This document shows, in pieces, positions 7,710 through 16,495 of a stretch of DNA of 64,000 nucleotides. Every line of letters begins with the position of its first letter. Position 1 is the first letter of the stretch. The stretch is from Algoriphagus marincola DSM 16067 (lineage in GTDB: Bacteria; Bacteroidota; Bacteroidia; Cytophagales; Cyclobacteriaceae). The notes below the pieces were generated by a model. The model was not told the origin of the DNA. It was given only the letters and a program-made list of their open reading frames with translations, and ran no database searches. The stretch is from assembly GCF_000429405.1 (NCBI RefSeq), contig NZ_AUBU01000013.1, positions 124,001 to 188,000 on the forward strand. The letters are read 5' to 3'. The position numbers were made by a program, and so were the translations under genes.

Positions 7710-8366
7710 TTATTTCTGAGGAATTCGGAATACCAACCCTCCGTCAAATCCAAACTGATACATGCTGGAATATGTACTTAATCCTCCTCCCACTCCACCA
7801 GTTCCAAAATATAATCCGCCACCAATCGCCTGAGTAGCTGAAAATAAAGAAGCTTGGATTCTCAATGCCACATTTTCGGCCAACCAGAAATTGGAACCGC
7901 CTCTGATTTGCCAAGAGAATTTTGTGGAAGAGTTCGAATTTCCATTGTCAGGATTGTCTACTCCAAAGATTCCTAAGCCAATTCCTGCGCCGGCGAAGGG
8001 CTCAACAGTTTCATTGATCGGGAAGTATCGGGTACCATTAAGCATGATCCAATTGATTGCCAAATCAAAATTGGTGGATTGAAGTTCCCCATTCAAAAAG
8101 CCTCCATCCTGATAAATGGTCGGCGCATTGGTGTCTTGTCGAAGGTATTGAAGTTCGATTGCACCTTTTTGTGGAATATGGTACTCCAATCCCGCTCCCC
8201 ATCGAAACCCATCTTGGATGGTTCCATCAAAGAAAGATGAGTTGGAGAAGTAAGAGTCCACGCGGTCTTTAAACACATAGCCGCCGTAGGTGTTAAGTCG
8301 GACTTCCTGTGCATAACTCCCGAATACAATGAATAGGAGTGCGAAAAGAGTTGTGATTTTTTTCAT
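7710..8366 (-). CDS. Outer-membrane beta-barrel protein (OmpA/OmpW-like fold)
   Basis: The 218-residue protein has a signal ending GSYAQE. It shows alternating amphipathic strands, including VEPFAGAGIGLGIFGVDN and ENVALRIQASLF, and ends QFGFDGGLVFRIPQK. The GAGIGLG-type strand is typical of small 8-10 stranded Bacteroidota barrels. It follows a second barrel gene by 36 bp and is the last gene before the terminator. Confidence 0.72.
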   Translation of the reverse strand: MKKITTLFALLFIVFGSYAQEVRLNTYGGYVFKDRVDSYFSNSSFFDGTIQDGFRWGAGLEYHIPQKGAIELQYLRQDTNAPTIYQDGGFLNGELQSTNFDLAINWIMLNGTRYFPINETVEPFAGAGIGLGIFGVDNPDNGNSNSSTKFSWQIRGGSNFWLAENVALRIQASLFSATQAIGGGLYFGTGGVGGGLSTYSSMYQFGFDGGLVFRIPQK

Positions 8367-8402
8367 GATAAGTAAAGATGTCTGAGTCTCTGTTTTAATT
8401 TT

Positions 8403-8957
8403 TTATTCTTCCTTTTCCCAAAGCAGTTTGTTGAATGCGATGCCAAAGGTCCAAGCATTGTAGACATCCTGCTTGGTTTCGTAGGCCAGATTTAATGCAA
8501 TTTCAAACTTTTCGGTGATTTCAAAGCTATATTCTGATCCAAACCGGAAAAAGGATAGATTTTCGTTCTTTTCGAATTCATAACCCGGTCCGGCATAAAA
8601 GGACCAATGCCTTTTTGCATGATAATGAAGCACAAAAGCTCCAGAAAATGGATAGCTTCGCTCCAAAAGTACTTCCTCTTTTTCGACTTCGAAGGACTGA
8701 ACCTTCATATCAGCCTGAAAAGCTACCGACCATTTGGGATGGAAATAATAGTCTATATCTAGGCCCCAAGTAGGAATAATTGCGACCCTTTTATCACCTT
8801 CAAATGCATTGGGGACGTGGGAATTTGCCATCATGATCGCTCCCCGAATTTTTGGGATATGAGATTTTTCCCGCTCTGGTTCCTCAGTTTCTTGAGCTAT
8901 TGAAGCAAAAGAAATCAGACCACTAAGAATCAAAAAAAAGCTAACCTTAAAAGTCAT
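8403..8957 (-). CDS. Predicted outer-membrane beta-barrel protein
   Basis: The 184-residue protein has an N-terminal signal ending FASIAQ. Strands such as WGLDIDYYFHPKWSVAFQAD, WSFYAGPGYEFEK and FRFGSEYSFEITEKFEIALN show the barrel pattern, and the C-terminus is FGIAFNKLLWEKEE. It begins 1 bp after the HAD lipoprotein gene ends, so the two are almost certainly one transcript. The substrate or role is unknown. Confidence 0.68.
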   Translation of the reverse strand: MTFKVSFFLILSGLISFASIAQETEEPEREKSHIPKIRGAIMMANSHVPNAFEGDKRVAIIPTWGLDIDYYFHPKWSVAFQADMKVQSFEVEKEEVLLERSYPFSGAFVLHYHAKRHWSFYAGPGYEFEKNENLSFFRFGSEYSFEITEKFEIALNLAYETKQDVYNAWTFGIAFNKLLWEKEE

Positions 8958-8958
8958 A

Positions 8959-9984
8959 TCAATCCGGATAAATGGATTTCCAATCTTCAGCCATATCCAC
9001 GATAACCCAACCTAGGCCAGGACCATTGTTCAGTCCCATTTTGAGATTTCCAATGGCCGAAAGGCTATCATAAGCATATTCCCGCTCGGAATCAGTGTGG
9101 TGGATGAGGATACCTAGCCTGGGGCCAGTTGAGTTGGTGGTGTATTCCAGCATTTGATAGTCCCCGTCTGAATTGCCTACCGCAATAGTAGGGCGAATAC
9201 CCAAATGCTGGTGAATGGCTACGGGTTTTCCTTCCTTGTCGTCGATGAAGTTCAATTCTGGGATTTTAATGACCTGTTTTTCACCATCTTTTTCTTCATA
9301 CTTGGCTTTAAGCGAAGAGCCCACCACTTGATAGGGAGGGATATCGTAGGCTTCTTCTGCCCAAACCCGGATAAAATCAATTCCTCCCCCTGAGACGATA
9401 AAAGTTTTGTATCCATTTGCTCTTAGAAATTCTAAGAGCTCCAGCATGGGCTGGTAGACCATCTCATTGTAGGCTTTTCCGGTATCGGGATGGCGAGTAG
9501 TCTCCAGCCAGGATTTGACTGATTGAGCAAATTCATCCTCCGACATTCCCGCGTGAGAAACCATTACCAATTCAAATATAGCTTGATGCCCTCCGGCTAA
9601 AGCCCCACTAAGGTCGTCATTCAAAATGGCCTGAATAGCTTCGCTGGAAGACCATTCGGGATGATTAGCCGCATTTTTTTTGATGAAATCCACGGCATAT
9701 AGCAGCTGATAGTACATGGGCTGCTCCCCCCATAGGGTGCCATCATTATCAAAAACGGCGACACGGTCCTTTTCCGGAACGAAGTTGGAACTCCCTTCGG
9801 AAGCTGTGCTACGGATAAAATCTTCGATTTTTGACCTTGCTTCTCCATCATTCCAAGATTCTAAATAGGTAATATCTGTAGTTTCGGTCTCAGTATTTCC
9901 ACTTGTATTTTCTGAAAACTGACAGGAGTAAATGATTATAGCGAGTAAGGAAGGCGCAATTATAGAAAAGGTATTCTTTTTCAT
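8959..9984 (-). CDS. HAD-superfamily phosphatase anchored as a lipoprotein
   Basis: The 341-residue protein has a lipoprotein signal with lipobox IYSC (C21). HAD motif I is FDNDGTLW (D79 nucleophile, D81), motif II is IVSGGG around residue 200, and motif III/IV is VGNSDGDYQML near residue 275. The cap-domain layout is like phosphoserine-phosphatase-type HADs. A lipid anchor puts the enzyme outside the cytoplasm, which is less common for HAD enzymes. Its operon partners are two outer-membrane barrels, so a periplasmic dephosphorylation step tied to uptake is possible (inference). Confidence 0.83.
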   Translation of the reverse strand: MKKNTFSIIAPSLLAIIIYSCQFSENTSGNTETETTDITYLESWNDGEARSKIEDFIRSTASEGSSNFVPEKDRVAVFDNDGTLWGEQPMYYQLLYAVDFIKKNAANHPEWSSSEAIQAILNDDLSGALAGGHQAIFELVMVSHAGMSEDEFAQSVKSWLETTRHPDTGKAYNEMVYQPMLELLEFLRANGYKTFIVSGGGIDFIRVWAEEAYDIPPYQVVGSSLKAKYEEKDGEKQVIKIPELNFIDDKEGKPVAIHQHLGIRPTIAVGNSDGDYQMLEYTTNSTGPRLGILIHHTDSEREYAYDSLSAIGNLKMGLNNGPGLGWVIVDMAEDWKSIYPD

Positions 9985-10003
9985 AGTAGGATGGGAAAAA
10001 AAA

Positions 10004-10029
10004 GAGCTATGGTTTGGTGACCATAGCTC
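10004..10029 (-). terminator. Strong terminator of the sulfatase gene
   Basis: The stem GAGCTATGG (10004-10012) pairs with CCATAGCTC (10021-10029) around a short loop. On the minus strand it is followed by eight T. It lies 9 bp after the sulfatase stop. Confidence 0.88.
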
Positions 10030-10038
10030 ATTGATTAA

Positions 10039-11598
10039 TTATTGGTTTTGGCCTTTCACCATGTCTTCGATTTGTTTTTCGACCTTGCCAAGACTCCAGT
10101 CACCAGCAGTCTGGCTTGGAGGATAGTCTTTGAAGGTAGAAAGGAAATTAAATGCATAGCCTTGGATTGAAATCAAAATGTAGGCTCGATCAATATACCA
10201 GTCATAGTAGGTATTTGATCCATAGAGCGCTTTTTCAAAAGGATCTCTTCTTAGATTTATCAGATAAGGCGCTCTTAATTCTACAAAAGGTTCGAGCCAA
10301 ATCTGAAGCTGATCAGCTCTGTTTTCCAAAAACATCGCTTTCCAATCATCGTATCTAAGTGCAGCGATCGAGCCAGCATCATTCACATATACAAAGCCTT
10401 TTCTCGGTGATTCCTTCGCTTTACCAGTTAAATAGTCTAATTGGTTGACTCCGTCGATGTAGTTTTTATAGGTCCTTCCATTCAAAGTGACCCCATTCAT
10501 AATTTTAGATTTTATGTTAGGATCACCTGCTACTGCTGCAAATGTTGGGAGCCAGTCCTCATGTGATACAATGCCATTGTAAGTCACTCCTGCTGGGATT
10601 TTTCCAGGCCATCTTACAAATGCAGGCACTCTGAAAGCACCTTCCCAGCTGGAGTTCTTCTCTCCATGGAAGGGAGTAGTTCCAGCATCAGGCCAGGTAT
10701 TGTAATGAGGGCCGTTGTCTGTTGAGTAAAAAACAATGGTATTGTCTGCTATTCCCAATTCATCCAGAAGAGCCAATAGCTCACCAACATGGCGGTCATG
10801 CTCTACCATACCGTCGCTATATTCATCTTGACCTGAGATTCCTCGGTTTTCCTCTTTTACGTGCGTACGGAAGTGCATCCTAGTTGCATTCCACCAGGTG
10901 AAAAAGGGCTTTCCATCTGCCACTTGCTTTTTGATATGCTCTTTTGCAGCAGCAAGGGTTTCCTCGTCGATCGTTTCCATTCTCTTTTTGGTGAGTGGTC
11001 CCGTATCTTCAATTCTTTGACCACCTTTACCATCTGCCCAACTATGAATTACTCCTCTGGGGCCATAGCGGTCCTCAAACTTAGTACCGTCTGCTAAAAT
11101 TAATCCCGTTGGATAATCCTCATTTTCAGGCTCTTCTTCTGCATTCAAGTGATAAAGGTTCCCAAAGAACTCATCAAATCCATGATTGGTAGGTAGATGT
11201 TCATCCCGATCTCCTTGATGGTTTTTACCAAATTGGCCAGTTGCATAACCGAGGCTTTTCATGACAGTTGCAATCGTCACATCAGACTCTTGCCATCCTT
11301 CTTTTGCCCCTGGCATACCAACTTTAGTCATTCCTGTTCTTACAGGGACATTCCCTCCCAAAAAGGCTGCTCTTCCAGCGGTACAGGATTGCTGTCCATA
11401 ATAATCCGTAAATCCGGCTCCTTCTTTGGCAATTCTGTCAATATTGGGAGTCATGTATCCCATCATTCCACGGTTGTTGTGGCTGATGTTCCAAGTACCG
11501 ATGTCATCTCCCCAGATGACCAAAATGTTTGGTTTTTCCTGTGCCCAGCCAATAAAGCTGAAAAGGAAAGCACCCATAAAAAGACTAAGTTTCTTCAT
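10039..11598 (-). CDS. Arylsulfatase (type I formylglycine sulfatase), secreted
   Basis: The 519-residue protein has a signal peptide ending FIGWAQ. Metal ligands lie in VIWGDDIG (D31, D32). The maturation signature is SCTAGRAAFLGG, where C72 is converted to formylglycine and R76 is the conserved arginine (C-x-A-x-R form). FGKNHQGD and STDNGPHYNTWPDAG supply further active-site residues. It hydrolyses sulfate esters in the periplasm or outside; the substrate cannot be told. It stands alone, with no formylglycine-generating enzyme, sulfatase-maturing rSAM or SusC/D genes in the window, so maturation must come from elsewhere. Confidence 0.92.
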   Translation of the reverse strand: MKKLSLFMGAFLFSFIGWAQEKPNILVIWGDDIGTWNISHNNRGMMGYMTPNIDRIAKEGAGFTDYYGQQSCTAGRAAFLGGNVPVRTGMTKVGMPGAKEGWQESDVTIATVMKSLGYATGQFGKNHQGDRDEHLPTNHGFDEFFGNLYHLNAEEEPENEDYPTGLILADGTKFEDRYGPRGVIHSWADGKGGQRIEDTGPLTKKRMETIDEETLAAAKEHIKKQVADGKPFFTWWNATRMHFRTHVKEENRGISGQDEYSDGMVEHDRHVGELLALLDELGIADNTIVFYSTDNGPHYNTWPDAGTTPFHGEKNSSWEGAFRVPAFVRWPGKIPAGVTYNGIVSHEDWLPTFAAVAGDPNIKSKIMNGVTLNGRTYKNYIDGVNQLDYLTGKAKESPRKGFVYVNDAGSIAALRYDDWKAMFLENRADQLQIWLEPFVELRAPYLINLRRDPFEKALYGSNTYYDWYIDRAYILISIQGYAFNFLSTFKDYPPSQTAGDWSLGKVEKQIEDMVKGQNQ

Positions 11599-12094
11599 AT
11601 GCGAAATAAAATTTGATTTAAATAATTATGTAAGGTAGTTTTTTAAATGATTCAAAAGTGATCGAAGCTTTCAATAAGGTTCTGAAATTCAGTCAATCAC
11701 TGTGAAGAATTACTGAATATTTACAAAATCAATTTCATTTTAGATAAAAACCTTCCTTTTAGAATTCATCCAATTGGACCTTGGAAGTCTATTCGGATCT
11801 TGCAGCCATTAGGTGATTTCATGAATTCTGGTAGCTAAAACACTTGGATTCATTTATTAAAAAATCGATACAAATTAAGAGCAAATGCTTTGGGTATTAT
11901 TGATGAGATAAAAATCCTTATGATTATCCGGAGTGGTTCCAGTAAGCTCATTTTCCTTGCTAAATGCCCGATAATGAATTCTGCATGAATAGATCATTTT
12001 TGCAGAGTTTAGCCATTCAATTACGCCACTAAAAAGATACCGGATCTATATAAAAATCTAATTTCCAATTTGGTAGGACTCTAGCCTTTAGCAT
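11599..12094. other. Intergenic region upstream of the sulfatase gene
   Basis: I see no gene in these 496 bp, which are AT-rich. They contain a 10-bp perfect palindrome TCCAATTGGA at 11769-11778 but no clear TAnnTTTG box on the minus strand. The sulfatase promoter must lie here, because the neighbouring AraC gene is read in the same direction. Confidence 0.5.
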
Positions 12095-13258
12095 TTAATT
12101 GGAACTTATCATGGTTTTTTCTTTGAGATATTCGCTAGGAGTTTTACCATTGATCTTTTTGAAGGATGAAATGAAGGTAGTTCGATTGGAAAAGCCACAC
12201 TTTGAAGCCAAACCGTCAAGTGTAAGCAGATTGTGTTCTCCTTTTTCTACGAGCCTGTTAAATTCTTCAATGCGGAATTTATTGATCCACTGATTGAAGT
12301 TTGTATCATAACATAGATTGATAGCAGGGGAGATTTTATATACCGGGATATTCAATTCATTGCTCAAGTCATTAATGGTTATTCCTTGCTTTAAGTATAG
12401 CTTTTGCGATTGGACCAGGTCAGTCAATTGCTTACATAGCTGTTCCAATTCCTCCGATTGTGAATATCCGACTGGCTTTGCTGGTGAGATTTCCTTTTTT
12501 TTGACCTCTTCCTGAACGCTTCCAGACCAATAAAAACCGTAAAGAAGCCGAGGGTTAAAGACTAAGAAAATCCCTGCACCAATCAAGGCAGTGGATACCG
12601 TAAGTGTCTGTACCTCAATAGTAAACCCGCCCCATCGATCGATAAACCTAAAAAATCCCGGTAAAATGGCAAAGCAGAGGATGGAGGTGATAAATACCAA
12701 AAAATTGAAAATGTATCGGTTCAGGTGAGATTCTTCCCTGTTTAGTTGGTTTTTGTTTTTCCATAAAAGATTAAAGACCAAAACGAGGAAGATCAACAAC
12801 CATACTTGCCGAAAGAAAAAATGAAATTCATCGGGAAAAAAAATCCCTTCTTTGAATAGAAAATGATTGTAGTTCAGTTGTTGGCTCTGGATCATTTCCA
12901 CTTTTTCAGAAGCGGAACTGATATAGTAGGGAAAATAGTCTACTATATAACCTATAGAAGGAATTGCAAAAAGCCATCTCCACCTTTCTACTTTTTCTTC
13001 TCGGTAAATAATTTTCTTTACAAAAAGAAAAAAAAGTGGAGCGATCAAGTAGGCTGATATATTTCCTGTCCTCGAAATATGAGGAAAATCTAACATCAAC
13101 TCACTCCGGTATAATTCCGAAGTCAAAAGTGCGTGAGTCAAGCAAAACAATGAAAAGCCAAGTATTAAATTACCGTTTCTTTTTGCACCTGGGTAAAAAA
13201 TCAATATGATTGACACAAGAAAACCTATAATTATTCCTGTCCAATTGTATAACTCCAT
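12095..13258 (-). CDS. Membrane-anchored AraC-family transcriptional regulator
   Basis: The 387-residue protein has about seven hydrophobic segments in residues 1-235 (for example TGIIIGFLVSIILIF and YLIAPLFFLFVKK). A linker is followed by an AraC-type double helix-turn-helix at about 290-385, with ISPAINLCYDTNFNQWINKF and the second motif LASKCGFSNRTTFISSFKK, then GKTPSEYL. This 7TM-AraC architecture is common in Bacteroidota and probably senses a membrane or envelope signal. It is single and lies upstream, in transcription order, of the sulfatase gene, 496 bp apart; control of the sulfatase is possible but unproven. Confidence 0.88.
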   Translation of the reverse strand: MELYNWTGIIIGFLVSIILIFYPGAKRNGNLILGFSLFCLTHALLTSELYRSELMLDFPHISRTGNISAYLIAPLFFLFVKKIIYREEKVERWRWLFAIPSIGYIVDYFPYYISSASEKVEMIQSQQLNYNHFLFKEGIFFPDEFHFFFRQVWLLIFLVLVFNLLWKNKNQLNREESHLNRYIFNFLVFITSILCFAILPGFFRFIDRWGGFTIEVQTLTVSTALIGAGIFLVFNPRLLYGFYWSGSVQEEVKKKEISPAKPVGYSQSEELEQLCKQLTDLVQSQKLYLKQGITINDLSNELNIPVYKISPAINLCYDTNFNQWINKFRIEEFNRLVEKGEHNLLTLDGLASKCGFSNRTTFISSFKKINGKTPSEYLKEKTMISSN

Positions 13259-13383
13259 AAAAGTAGGCGTAATTCGAATTCACTTTAAATATACTATTTA
13301 ACCTTAAAAAATGAAGGATTTGGGAAATCTATCAATCTTTATTCAAGGTAGGATAAAGTCGATGTAGCCTTTGGAAAATAAAG

Positions 13384-14172
13384 TTACTGAGAGAATAAAA
13401 ACACCACTACTGCTCTCCATCCCCAATCTGCTTTTCCACCATCAGGAGCTGCTAAGTTTAATCTTGGACCTACTGCAAACTGCACCTTTTGAGAGCCAAG
13501 GGAGGTGACACCACTTACGGTTGGGTTCAACCAAACGGTCGTCTGATTGGATTTCCAATTTTGAGTCCATTCAAGATTTCCACCTAGCCCCGCACCAGAT
13601 TTCCAGTTGTACACTAGGAATGGTTGAACAAACATCTGACTGACATTCGGTCTTTCAGCACTTCCTGCAACAGACCATATTTGGTTGATTAGTCCTCCGA
13701 CAGTCCAACCATTGCTTTGCTTTAATGCTACGGCCGTGGGCCCCATTCCAAATTTCTTGGCAGTCAGGAAGTCATTGGTACCCACGGGAAGTAGCAAGGC
13801 TGGCCCAACTCCCCAAGTAATTTTTTCAGAGTTTTTTGGGGAGAAAAAAGCTGACATCACTGCGTCTCCCAAACCTAACTCCTTTTGTCCTTCTCCAGTG
13901 ATATTGTACTGAGTAATGACAGGAAGTACTACTCGGGTAATCATATTTAGATTTTCACTGATGGAAATCGGGACTACCGGTTGTATGTTAAGCGTGTTTC
14001 TTGTACCGTTAAATGCTCCAATTCCATAATCCGTATTATTCTGAAAAGGAACCGATATCAGAGAAGCGATTGGATTTGCGAGTTTTTTTGCTAATTCTGC
14101 TGCATCGTCTTGAGCTAAGGCCACAAAGGAAGAAACCAAGAATAGGAAAAGAAGGCAAGTTGATTTTCTCAT
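13384..14172 (-). CDS. Outer-membrane porin-like protein (often annotated neuromedin U or transporter)
   Basis: The 262-residue protein has a signal ending FVALAQDD. The mature chain starts with the family-typical ELAKKLANPIASLISVPFQN, then strands such as LNIQPVVPISISENLN and VGPALLLPVG. It ends GWRAVVVFLFSQ. This family is widespread in proteobacteria and Bacteroidota and is often labelled neuromedin U or transporter without functional evidence. It is likely a barrel in the outer membrane. It is divergent from the DUF2092 gene. Confidence 0.75.
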   Translation of the reverse strand: MRKSTCLLFLFLVSSFVALAQDDAAELAKKLANPIASLISVPFQNNTDYGIGAFNGTRNTLNIQPVVPISISENLNMITRVVLPVITQYNITGEGQKELGLGDAVMSAFFSPKNSEKITWGVGPALLLPVGTNDFLTAKKFGMGPTAVALKQSNGWTVGGLINQIWSVAGSAERPNVSQMFVQPFLVYNWKSGAGLGGNLEWTQNWKSNQTTVWLNPTVSGVTSLGSQKVQFAVGPRLNLAAPDGGKADWGWRAVVVFLFSQ

Positions 14173-14511
14173 GAGAATAGGATTAGCTATTATTTAAAGG
14201 AAATTATCATAAAATTGAAATCAACTGAAGGTATATTGATCCTTTTCAATCTACCTGATTAAAGCTAGTTTTTCTTTAAAAAGTCAAACCAAGTAAAATA
14301 TTCTTAAGCTTTTTTACACTGATCCTGATTTTCTGTGTCTTTCTTGGTAAGATTTACCAAATCAAAACAGCTGCAGGTAATTTTGGAGGTTAAGTTTTTC
14401 ATCAGCCCTCTATTTTTATTGTTTACAAAAACTTCTTCTTTTTGCTTACTGCGTATCGAAGAGCTTTTTGATTAACTTACAGTATTCTGCTTTAGTGTAA
14501 ACTATGATTCT
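14173..14511. other. Divergent intergenic region with a 17-bp perfect dyad
   Basis: No gene is seen in these 339 bp. TTGGTAA-GAT-TTACCAA at 14344-14360 is a perfect inverted repeat placed midway between the two divergent starts. Nearby CAGCTGCAGG (14368-14377) contains further short palindromes. A good TAnnTTTG box was not found for either gene. Confidence 0.5.
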
Positions 14512-15243
14512 ATGAAAAAAGCTTTATTTTTCTCCCTGATCGCTTTCTGTTGTTTTTTCCGTACCCAAGCACAGGAGGTTTTTCATGACTCCACGGCCTT
14601 ACTGATTTTGGACAAGGTTGGAGCTTATTTTGGGGAAGTGAATTCCTTGAAATTTAATACCAAAACTTCTCAGGATGTAGGCTTCCGTGATGATTTTTTC
14701 ATCAAGGAGTTTCGCTCCGGTGAGTTTATCATACAGGGGCCAAATCAACTTTCAGCCAAAGTAATTGCCCAAGGTAAACCCCAATATTACTTCTACAATG
14801 GCAGTCAGATCGTATACTACTCCCTAGAGGATAAGATCTTTGTAGCATCCGAGGCTCCGGACAATACCTTGGATATGCTGGAAAGTCTGTACACGGATTT
14901 TGGAATTCAGCTGGTGGCCGCGGATTTTTTGTATCCGGATTTTGCCTTTCACATGACTGAGACCATGGACTACATCGAATACCTTGGGGAAGCAGAGGTT
15001 CATGGTCAAAAGTGCTTCCATATAGGTGCGGCAAATGCTGAGATGACTTTTCAAATTTGGGTCTCACAAGACCTGGAAGCCAGACCAGCCAAAATAGTGG
15101 TGACTTATCTGGGCGAACCTTATGCCCATCAAGTGGAGGTAACCTTCGAAAATTGGGAGATTAACGAGACTTACCCTGATTCAATTTTTGAATTTCTCCC
15201 CCCACCCAACTCAAAACAAATCACTTGGACCAAAAAAGACTAG
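14512..15243 (+). CDS. DUF2092-family secreted protein
   Basis: The 243-residue protein has a signal peptide ending FRTQAQE. The chain has the DUF2092 layout: ALLILDKVGAYFGEVNSLKF, then VGFRDDFF, QYYFYNGSQIVYYSLEDKIFV and a C-terminal EVHGQKCFHIGA...IWVSQDLEARPAKIVVTY region. It resembles a periplasmic lipoprotein-carrier (LolA-like) half-barrel. It ends 3 bp before the DUF6515 gene, so they form a two-gene operon. Confidence 0.78.
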   Translation: MKKALFFSLIAFCCFFRTQAQEVFHDSTALLILDKVGAYFGEVNSLKFNTKTSQDVGFRDDFFIKEFRSGEFIIQGPNQLSAKVIAQGKPQYYFYNGSQIVYYSLEDKIFVASEAPDNTLDMLESLYTDFGIQLVAADFLYPDFAFHMTETMDYIEYLGEAEVHGQKCFHIGAANAEMTFQIWVSQDLEARPAKIVVTYLGEPYAHQVEVTFENWEINETYPDSIFEFLPPPNSKQITWTKKD

Positions 15244-15246
15244 GCT

Positions 15247-16266
15247 ATGCATACTTTTAAGACAATTATCAAATACTCCTTCTTCCTGTCTTTACTGATT
15301 TTATTTTCTTTGCCTGAATTAAGTCATGCCCAGCGATTTGCAGGTAGGAGTGGTGGTGGGGCGCGTCCTGCTGTTTCAAGACCGGCTTCCCGTCCGGCTA
15401 CAAAGCCTGCTGCCAGACCTGCTACTCAGAATAGAAGCCGAAATACCAATACTAATCTCAGTCGCCCTGCACAGTCTTCAAGTGGAAACAGGGGAGGAGC
15501 TATCAATGGTGGCTCCAATCGAGTTACTAAGTCGCCGAAAGTAGAAAATAAAGTTAGCTCCATCAAAAATACCGGAAACACCAATAGCGGAAACCGGCTA
15601 AACAATGTAAACACAGGCGATCGGGGATCTAACAACCGAGTGAATATTGATAAAAGCCGCGGTGACGTCAATATCAATATTGACAATAGCCGAAACACCA
15701 TTGTCCGGAATAATCGAAATGTAGCGTATCGACCACCTTATCGTCCCTACGTCAGACCACCCTACATCTGGGGAGGATTCGGGTTTTCTTGGTATAGACC
15801 CTATTACTATCATCCGTTTACACCTTTCTATTGGGGGCCGGCCTGGCATCCATGGGGCTTTTTTGTGGCAACCCTTGCTGTGACCGCTATTGTGGTGAGT
15901 GTGGATAACCAAGACTACCACTACGATGAGGGGGTTTTTTATGTGGAAGCAGATGATGGCTATGTGGTAGTAGAGGCTCCTCAAGGAGCTACTGTGAAGG
16001 TCATTCCCAAGGAATCCGAGGTAGTGGAAGTAAGCCCTACGGTGAACAATTATTACTACGGTGGTACCTTCTATGAGCAAAATGACGGAACCTACACGGT
16101 AGTTCCTCCTCCAGCAGGTTCAGTCGTATCCAACCTTCCTGAGGGTGCCGAGGAAGTAAAGGTAGGGGAGCAGACCTTTGTGAAATTTGGAGATACCTAC
16201 TACATGCCCGTAGAAGTGGATGGAAAAAATATGTATGAAATTGTGCAGGTGGAGGAGGAGTCCTAG
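15247..16266 (+). CDS. DUF6515-family surface protein with basic low-complexity N-terminus
   Basis: The 339-residue protein has a signal ending LSHAQR. Residues 30-150 are low-complexity and rich in R, N, S, P and A (repeats of A-R-P-A-T type, then N-rich). A YRPPYRPYVRPPY patch and an aromatic segment lead to a hydrophobic stretch (FFVATLAVTAIVVSV, about 205-219). The C-terminal half holds two copies of a unit with Y-Y-Y-G/Y-Y-V and P-x-G-x-x-V motifs, typical of DUF6515. It is co-transcribed with the DUF2092 gene. The two together look like an envelope-associated pair of unknown job. Confidence 0.78.
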   Translation: MHTFKTIIKYSFFLSLLILFSLPELSHAQRFAGRSGGGARPAVSRPASRPATKPAARPATQNRSRNTNTNLSRPAQSSSGNRGGAINGGSNRVTKSPKVENKVSSIKNTGNTNSGNRLNNVNTGDRGSNNRVNIDKSRGDVNINIDNSRNTIVRNNRNVAYRPPYRPYVRPPYIWGGFGFSWYRPYYYHPFTPFYWGPAWHPWGFFVATLAVTAIVVSVDNQDYHYDEGVFYVEADDGYVVVEAPQGATVKVIPKESEVVEVSPTVNNYYYGGTFYEQNDGTYTVVPPPAGSVVSNLPEGAEEVKVGEQTFVKFGDTYYMPVEVDGKNMYEIVQVEEES

Positions 16267-16495
16267 GTTTTATTCATGGGTTGAAGGCAAGGGAGCTTAG
16301 GGTTTTGGAGGGAATGGGCTAAAGCCAAATTTCTATTCAAAAGAGGCATTTAAAATGCTGCCCAATGCCAAAGCATTTTCGGTGAAAGCTAGAATCGGTG
16401 AAGATCTTAGACCCAAATTCAATTTGGATTAGTACATGCCGTGCCTTCAGGACAACATGGCAAATCGGAAAGGTTGAACTTGTGGGAAAAATGAT

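Noticed and set aside
15598-16080. 160-codon minus-strand frame inside the DUF6515 gene
   Set aside because: Antisense to a low-complexity coding sequence; no signals and no family.
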